Positions 7,301 through 11,552 of a stretch of 11,552 nt of DNA are shown piece by piece; the stretch's first letter is position 1, and each line of letters begins with the position of its first letter. The position numbers and the translations under genes were made by a program. The notes beneath the pieces were generated by a model. That model saw only the letters and a list, made by a program, of their open reading frames with translations. It searched no databases and had not been told where the DNA came from. The stretch is from Nitrososphaerales archaeon TH5896 (GTDB taxonomy: Archaea > Thermoproteota > Nitrososphaeria > Nitrososphaerales > Nitrososphaeraceae): contig JAATVP010000196.1 of the NCBI GenBank assembly GCA_014523625.1, positions 1 to 11,552 on the forward strand, read 5' to 3'.

Positions 7301-7710
7301 ACGTGGGTGTAGTATATTATCAAAAATTACATCATATGGTAGCAGATAAGATCCACAGTAGAGCTCGAGGTCAAGTACAAATGCTTACCAAGCAACCAAC
7401 AGAAGGTCGGGCAAGAGGAGGCGGCCTAAGGTTTGGTGAAATGGAACGAGATTGCCTCATTGCATATGGTGCTTCAATGATGCTCAAGGACCGTCTTCTA
7501 GAAGAATCAGATAAAGCTGAAATAAACGTATGCGAGCGATGCGGTCTATTGGCATATTATGACATGAAACAGCGCAGATACATTTGTAGGGTGTGTGGGG
7601 ATAAAGCAAAGATCTCCTCTGTCATAATTGCATACGCCTTCAAATTGTTGTTGCAGGAAATGATGAGTTTGAATGTTGCTCCGCGCCTGTTGGCGAAGGA
7701 CAAAGTTTAG
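4372..7710 (+). CDS. rpoB: RNA polymerase subunit B (unsplit)
   Basis: RpoB is the second-largest subunit, the counterpart of Rpb2 and bacterial beta, and forms one side of the active-site cleft. The protein has 1112 aa in one frame, so it is not split into B'' and B' as in many methanogens and halophiles. Landmarks in order are: the lobe motif DPGGYFVINGSER (143-155), the fork region with ETPEGSNCG (453-461), GYNIED with the acidic pair E725 and D726 near the catalytic centre, DKFASRHGQKG with K870 and K878 (869-879), the GRARGGGLRFGEMERD anchor segment (1012-1027), and a C-terminal clamp zinc site C1054, C1057, C1072, C1075. The protein must start near LWPII; the only codons available there are TTG 4372 and TTG 4381, since the first internal ATG lies at 4456 within conserved sequence. 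It sits 18 nt after rpoH and 15 nt before rpoA. No insertion, frameshift or missing catalytic motif is seen. Confidence 0.98.
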   Translation: MFVLWPIINDILRKEGVARQHLNSYNEFMEKGIQSIIDEVAEIEIETSEYPYKIKLGKIKLQQPRIMELDGSITHVAPMEARLRNLTYASPIMLECSIVEDGKILESRFIHIGDMPVMVKSNACILHNMPEHKLIELAEDPRDPGGYFVINGSERVIVGLEDLSYNKIIVDMEEATGTLLYKAKVYSSIVGYRAKLELIMRPDGSVVAKIPGSPVDVPLITLVRALGLETDKDIANGVSLNTLIQDELEPSFEKSSDVLTSRDAIIYISKRIAPGMLEEFQIKRAETLLDWGLLPHLGKNPDNRHEKALFLGEAASKLIELKLGWIDADDKDHYGNKVIKFAGQMLADLFRTAFRNLIRDMKYQLERSGQKRGINAVAAAVRPGIISDKLNNAIATGNWGRGRVGVTQLLDRTNYMSTVSHLRRIQSPLSRSQPNFEARDLHATHFGRICPAETPEGSNCGLVKNLALSAIISVSVSSAEIVEKLFELGVEHVDEANENLKRIGARVFVDGQLVGYVEDGGHLANTLRTMRRSGKIHPHVGVYLYSSLNDNATKRLYISCNSGRVLRPLIIVRDGRSLITDEIIEKIQKKFLSWTDLLHTGILELVDANEEENCYVNIGTEVIDLSHTHLEVFPSSILGVGASIIPYPEHNQSPRNTYESAMAKQSLGFSTPLMNASTYVRQHLMLYPQTPMVSTKAINLLGLDDRPTGQNAIVAVLPYEGYNIEDAVVFNKSAVDRGFGRTFFYRVYEAEAKQYPGGMKDNFELPSSEENIRGYRGEKAYRLLEQDGAIMHEAVVVGGDILIGRTSPPRFMEEYREFEVKGPYRRDTSIGVRPSENGVVDTVIMTQSVEGGKMFKIRVRDMRIPEIGDKFASRHGQKGVVGMLVSQEDLPYSENGIVPDVMINPHAFPSRMTVGQFLESLGGKAAALRGRIVDGSAFLGEKLDQLKDVLQDYGFKLTGKEIMYDGRTGRKFPADVYVGVVYYQKLHHMVADKIHSRARGQVQMLTKQPTEGRARGGGLRFGEMERDCLIAYGASMMLKDRLLEESDKAEINVCERCGLLAYYDMKQRRYICRVCGDKAKISSVIIAYAFKLLLQEMMSLNVAPRLLAKDKV

Positions 7711-7716
7711 GAGGAG
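7709..7716 (+). promoter_or_regulatory. Ribosome binding site for rpoA, overlapping the rpoB stop
   Basis: AGGAGGAG includes the last two bases of the rpoB TAG stop codon. AGGAGG ends 11 nt before TTG 7726, and the shifted GAGGAG ends 9 nt before it. This strong motif favours TTG 7726 over ATG 7741 as the rpoA start and couples translation of rpoA to termination of rpoB. Confidence 0.65.
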
Positions 7717-7725
7717 ATTGTTGAT

Positions 7726-10700
7726 TTGACGGAAGAATCGATGAAAATATTAGGGGGGATAAAATTTAGCATCTGGTCGCCTGTGGAAGTGCGTAAGTTT
7801 AGTGTTGCCGAGATTACTGCACCAGAAACCTATGACGAAGACGGTATGCCTGTTCAAGGAGGTTTGATGGACAATAGGCTTGGCACGCTGGAACCGGGTC
7901 AAAAATGCGGAACGTGCGGGAATACGTCGGCAAGATGCCCTGGACACTTCGGGCATATTGAGCTGGCCGAGCCGGTACTCCATATCGCATTCGTGGATGA
8001 CATTCATAAGCTGCTTATCACTTGCTGCAGGTCATGTAGCAGGGTGAAACTAGGCCATGCTGATATCGAGAAATATCGTGCCTTGCGGAACGCAAAAGCT
8101 GCATATTCAGTAATAACACTGGAGAACATTAAGGATGAAATAATAGAGAAGGCAAAGAAAGTAAAGGTATGCCCCCACTGTGAGAAGGAACAGTACGAAT
8201 TGGTCTTTACGAAACCAACGATTTTTGTAGAAAAGACAGAAGCAGGAGAGAACCGACTGCTCCCAATTACTATTAGGGAGAGGATGATGAATATCCCTGA
8301 TGACGACCTTCTACTGCTTGGATACGATTCCAAAACAGCAAGACCAGAATGGTTTGTGTTGCAAGTTCTTCCTGTCCCTCCGGTCACCGTGAGACCTTCA
8401 ATAATACTTGAAACTGGGATTAGATCAGAAGATGATCTGACTCACAAGTTAGTAGACATTATACGTGTTAATCAGAGATTGAAGGAGAGCAAAGAGGCCG
8501 GTACGCCCCCATTAATAGTTCAAGATTTGGTAGATCTATTGCAGTATCATGTGACAACTTACTTCGACAATGAGGTTTCTGGTATCCCACAAGCACATCA
8601 TCGTTCTGGAAGGCCATTGAAGACTCTTACCCAAAGATTAAAGGGCAAGGAAGGTAGGTTTAGAGGATCCTTGTCTGGGAAGAGAGTTGATTTCTCTAGT
8701 CGTACAGTAATATCCCCTGATCCTAATCTGACAATCTCCAGCGTGGGCGTTCCCGTTGACGTAGCAAAGAAGCTTACGATTCCGGAAACAGTTTCCCAAT
8801 GGAATCTTGAGCGTCTAAAAGCCCTTGTTGTCAATGGACCTAACCTATATCCAGGGGCGAATTACATTATTAGGCCAGACGGAGTCAAAATTAGGCTCGA
8901 TTATGTAAGCGATAGGGAGATGGTTGCCGAGTCCCTTGCTCCAAACTATGTTGTAGAAAGGCATCTTTCAGATGGCGATATCGTAATCTTTAATCGTCAG
9001 CCTTCCCTCCACAGAATGTCCATAATGGCTCATTACGTTAAGGTTCTTCCCTATCGCACCTTTAGACTTCACCCAGCTGTATGTCCTCCTTATAATGCGG
9101 ATTTTGATGGAGACGAAATGAATCTACATGTACCTCAAAGCGAAGAGGCGCGAGCTGAGGCAGCGTTGCTAATGAGGGTTCAAGACCAGTTGATATCTCC
9201 CAGATATGGCGGACCAATTATTGGTGGTATCAGAGACTTCATTACAGGAGCATATATTCTGACTTCAAAGGATACGTTTTTGAATAGGGAAGAATTCGCT
9301 AACATGGCCTTAAGTGGAGGATATGTGGGTGTGCTTCCAGAGGCAGATTCAAAGGATGGAGATTTTCAACTTTACAGTGGTAGGCAGCTCTTCTCACTTT
9401 TCTTTCCCGCTGATTTCAATTTTGTTATCACTTCCAAGTGGAACAAAGCATCCAAAGGCGAAGGTAAGGACGTTATAATTAGAAACGGCCAACTCTTAGG
9501 AGGAGTTATAGATAAGGCCTCAATTGGTGCTGAGGAGCCAGACAGTGTGCTTCACCGAATAGCAAAGGATTATGGAAATGACACAGCAAGGAAATTTTTG
9601 GATTCAATCTTGATTATACTCAAAACCTATTTGACTCAACGCGGATTCTCTTATGGATATTCAGACCTGTGGCTGAGTGATGAAACTAGGAAGGAAATAA
9701 GCGCCATTATCGAGCGAGCTTATGAAAAGGTGGATGAGTTGATAAAGCAGTACAAAGACGGCACTCTCCCTCTGACGAGAGGATTGTCTCCCGAAGAAGC
9801 CCTAGAGTTGTATGTGGTTAATGAGTTGTCTAGGGCTAGGGATAGGGCAGGAAAAACAGCAGATAGAGCTTTTCCCGATGATAATTCTGGGGTGATTATG
9901 GCATCGACTGGCGCCAGAGGTTCGACGCTGAATATAGGTCAGATGACTGCGGCTTTGGGACAACAATCTATTAGAGGCAAGCGCATTAACAAGGGTTATC
10001 ATAACAGATCTCTGCCTCACTTCAGGATAAATGATACCAATCCTGACGCGAAGGGCTTTGTCAAATCCAATTATCGGGACGGATTAAGTCCATTAGAGTT
10101 CTTCTTCCACGCAATGGGAGGTCGAGAAGGTTTAGTAGATACAGCCGTTAGGACCCAACAGTCCGGATACATGCAAAGAAGGTTGATAAATGCGCTTGAA
10201 CATTTGAAAATTGAATATGACCTGACCGTGAGAGATCCTCATGGAAATATCATTCAGTATTTGTACGGCGAAGACGGGATCGATCCTGCGAAGAGTGACC
10301 ATGGTGAGGCTGTAAATATACTCAGATTAATTGAAGGTGAATCAATTGTGGATGAAGGTAAAAAAGCAACCGATGTGGAAATTGCGAAGTTACTAAACTC
10401 TTTTGGTGCTAGCCTCAATGTAAAAGTAAAGTCTAATCTAGAGATGACTCTTTTGAATAATCGAATGAGCAAGGAAGGAGTAGAAAAAGTAGTTCGAAAA
10501 ATTGTAGAATTCACAGAAAAAGCTATGGCTGAGCCAGGTGAGGCTGTTGGTGTGGTCACAGCACAATCCATAGGTGAACCAGGTACACAAATGACTCTTA
10601 GAACCTTCCACTTTGCTGGTGTCAAGGAAAGAAATGTGACATTGGGGTTACCTCGATTAATTGAGCTTGTAGATGCACGTAAGAAACCAGTTACGCCAAC

Positions 10701-11552
10701 CATGGATATTTACCTGGATGAAGAACATAAGGTTAGTAGAGAAAAAGCGCTACAAGTAGCCAAAGAGATTATTTATACTCGTGTCTCTGACTTAATAGAT
10801 AAAACAGATATCGACTATAGTGGAATCCTAAACTTTTACTTCTCTGAGGCACAGCTTGTCGAACGCGGATGTGAACTTGAACAGGTGTTTGATGTACTGA
10901 AGGGTTCAAAGAAGAGATACGACATTAGTATGAAAGATAAACCCTATCACATACGAGTCTCGATTCCAGACGACCCGGACGCCCAAACGATCCTGACTTT
11001 GAAGAATAAACTATTGAACGCCAGGGTAAAGGGTGTGCCCGATATTGAAAGAGTTACAATCGTAAAACAAGATGAAGAATGGGTTATTCAAACTGCTGGC
11101 TCGAACCTATCAAAGGTAGTACAAATCCCTGGTGTAGACACCCGTAGGGTTTCGACTAATAATGTTTATGAGATCTGGCAGACACTAGGAATAGAGGCTG
11201 CGAGAACGGCGTTGGTGAAGGAAATCACAAACACTTTGGAGGAACAGGGGCTGGAGGTTGATCTCCGTCATATCATGTTGGTGGCTGACTTGATGTCATC
11301 TAAAGGGTACCTTCAACAGATAGGAAGACATGGTATTGCGGGAACAAAGACATCCGTACTAGCTCGCGCAGCGTTTGAAATTACAGTTCCCACTATAGCA
11401 AGGGCTTCTCTTGAAGGACAAGTAGAGACCTTGAGGGGAGTCACAGAAAACGTTATAGTAGGAGCTACTGTACCAGTTGGTACTGGCATGGTTGATCTTT
11501 ATATGAAAGTCAAGGAGGAGAATGCTGATGAAAGCGCTAGAGAAGCTGATTA
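7726..11552 (+). CDS. rpoA: RNA polymerase subunit A, fused A'-A'' (3' end at window edge)
   Basis: This is the largest polymerase subunit, the counterpart of Rpb1 and bacterial beta', and carries the catalytic magnesium site. The open frame runs 1275 codons without a stop and reaches the window edge, where the last two bases are ta, possibly the start of a TAA or TAG. Landmarks are: clamp zinc sites C61, C64, C71, H74 and C101, C104, C149, C152; the rudder and lid region KRVDFSSRTVISPDP (319-333); the catalytic NADFDGD (457-463) with D459, D461 and D463; the bridge helix beginning near EFFFHAMGG (about 791); and the trigger-loop segment from AVGVVTAQSIGEPG through MTLRTFHFAG (about 940-965). 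In most archaea the subunit is cut into A' and A'' in the region between residues about 865 and 935. Here that region is continuous, as is characteristic of Thaumarchaeota. It follows rpoB by 15 nt. ATG 7741 is an alternative start. Confidence 0.97.
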   Translation, partial: MTEESMKILGGIKFSIWSPVEVRKFSVAEITAPETYDEDGMPVQGGLMDNRLGTLEPGQKCGTCGNTSARCPGHFGHIELAEPVLHIAFVDDIHKLLITCCRSCSRVKLGHADIEKYRALRNAKAAYSVITLENIKDEIIEKAKKVKVCPHCEKEQYELVFTKPTIFVEKTEAGENRLLPITIRERMMNIPDDDLLLLGYDSKTARPEWFVLQVLPVPPVTVRPSIILETGIRSEDDLTHKLVDIIRVNQRLKESKEAGTPPLIVQDLVDLLQYHVTTYFDNEVSGIPQAHHRSGRPLKTLTQRLKGKEGRFRGSLSGKRVDFSSRTVISPDPNLTISSVGVPVDVAKKLTIPETVSQWNLERLKALVVNGPNLYPGANYIIRPDGVKIRLDYVSDREMVAESLAPNYVVERHLSDGDIVIFNRQPSLHRMSIMAHYVKVLPYRTFRLHPAVCPPYNADFDGDEMNLHVPQSEEARAEAALLMRVQDQLISPRYGGPIIGGIRDFITGAYILTSKDTFLNREEFANMALSGGYVGVLPEADSKDGDFQLYSGRQLFSLFFPADFNFVITSKWNKASKGEGKDVIIRNGQLLGGVIDKASIGAEEPDSVLHRIAKDYGNDTARKFLDSILIILKTYLTQRGFSYGYSDLWLSDETRKEISAIIERAYEKVDELIKQYKDGTLPLTRGLSPEEALELYVVNELSRARDRAGKTADRAFPDDNSGVIMASTGARGSTLNIGQMTAALGQQSIRGKRINKGYHNRSLPHFRINDTNPDAKGFVKSNYRDGLSPLEFFFHAMGGREGLVDTAVRTQQSGYMQRRLINALEHLKIEYDLTVRDPHGNIIQYLYGEDGIDPAKSDHGEAVNILRLIEGESIVDEGKKATDVEIAKLLNSFGASLNVKVKSNLEMTLLNNRMSKEGVEKVVRKIVEFTEKAMAEPGEAVGVVTAQSIGEPGTQMTLRTFHFAGVKERNVTLGLPRLIELVDARKKPVTPTMDIYLDEEHKVSREKALQVAKEIIYTRVSDLIDKTDIDYSGILNFYFSEAQLVERGCELEQVFDVLKGSKKRYDISMKDKPYHIRVSIPDDPDAQTILTLKNKLLNARVKGVPDIERVTIVKQDEEWVIQTAGSNLSKVVQIPGVDTRRVSTNNVYEIWQTLGIEAARTALVKEITNTLEEQGLEVDLRHIMLVADLMSSKGYLQQIGRHGIAGTKTSVLARAAFEITVPTIARASLEGQVETLRGVTENVIVGATVPVGTGMVDLYMKVKEENADESAREAD

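Noticed and set aside
7741..7743. ATG as the rpoA start
   Set aside because: It is possible, but the strong AGGAGGAG motif is better spaced for TTG 7726; only a weak ggaag precedes this ATG. Kept as an alternative.
8004..8387. 127-codon open frame on the minus strand inside rpoA
   Set aside because: It is antisense to the conserved clamp region of RpoA, with no promoter or ribosome site.
10254..10703. 149-codon open frame on the minus strand inside rpoA
   Set aside because: It lies antisense to the strongly conserved A'/A'' junction and trigger-loop region; its composition is the mirror of the sense gene.

Overview
The window is a stretch of archaeal chromosome that codes only on the + strand and is dominated by core transcription genes. 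It most likely comes from a member of the Nitrososphaerota (Thaumarchaeota) or a close relative. Three things point there. The largest RNA polymerase subunit is one continuous reading frame covering A' and A'', whereas most other archaea split it. RpoB is also unsplit. The TBP, RpoH, RpoB and RpoA sequences are clearly archaeal and of thaumarchaeal type. No rRNA, tRNA, CRISPR array, insertion sequence, integrase or phage gene is visible.

Layout. Positions 1-420 hold a TATA-type promoter and a small zinc-ribbon protein with a very acidic tail. Positions 427-1374 encode a tandem SIS-domain protein resembling the isomerase half of GlmS without its glutaminase half. After a 291-nt gap comes tbp (1666-2229), the TATA-box binding protein, whose start is preceded by a TATA box and a perfect 12-bp palindrome. 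A T-rich terminator candidate follows. Next is an overlapping pair: an unrecognised 88-aa ORF (2476-2742) and a 372-aa protein (2735-3853) that resembles nickel-dependent lactate racemase LarA but lacks its catalytic residues. A 248-nt intergenic region with a TATA box set inside an inverted repeat leads into the tight operon rpoH (4102-4353), rpoB (4372-7710) and rpoA (7726 to the window edge). These are separated by only 18 and 15 nt.

How the genes work together. TBP recruits TFB and RNA polymerase to promoters. RpoH, RpoB and RpoA form the catalytic core and jaw of that polymerase, so promoter recognition and the polymerase core are encoded within 10 kb. The zinc-ribbon, SIS-like, 88-aa and LarA-like proteins are accessory, and their roles cannot be read from sequence alone.

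Two styles of translation start are visible. The RNA polymerase genes have Shine-Dalgarno motifs and TTG starts. The zinc-ribbon, SIS and tbp genes lie about 26 nt plus a few bases downstream of TATA-like elements and probably have very short or no leaders.

I see no convincing new defence or mobile system. The most unusual items are the degenerate LarA-like protein with its overlapping partner, the GlmS-like protein with a changed C-terminal lysine, and the symmetric elements at the tbp and rpoH promoters.
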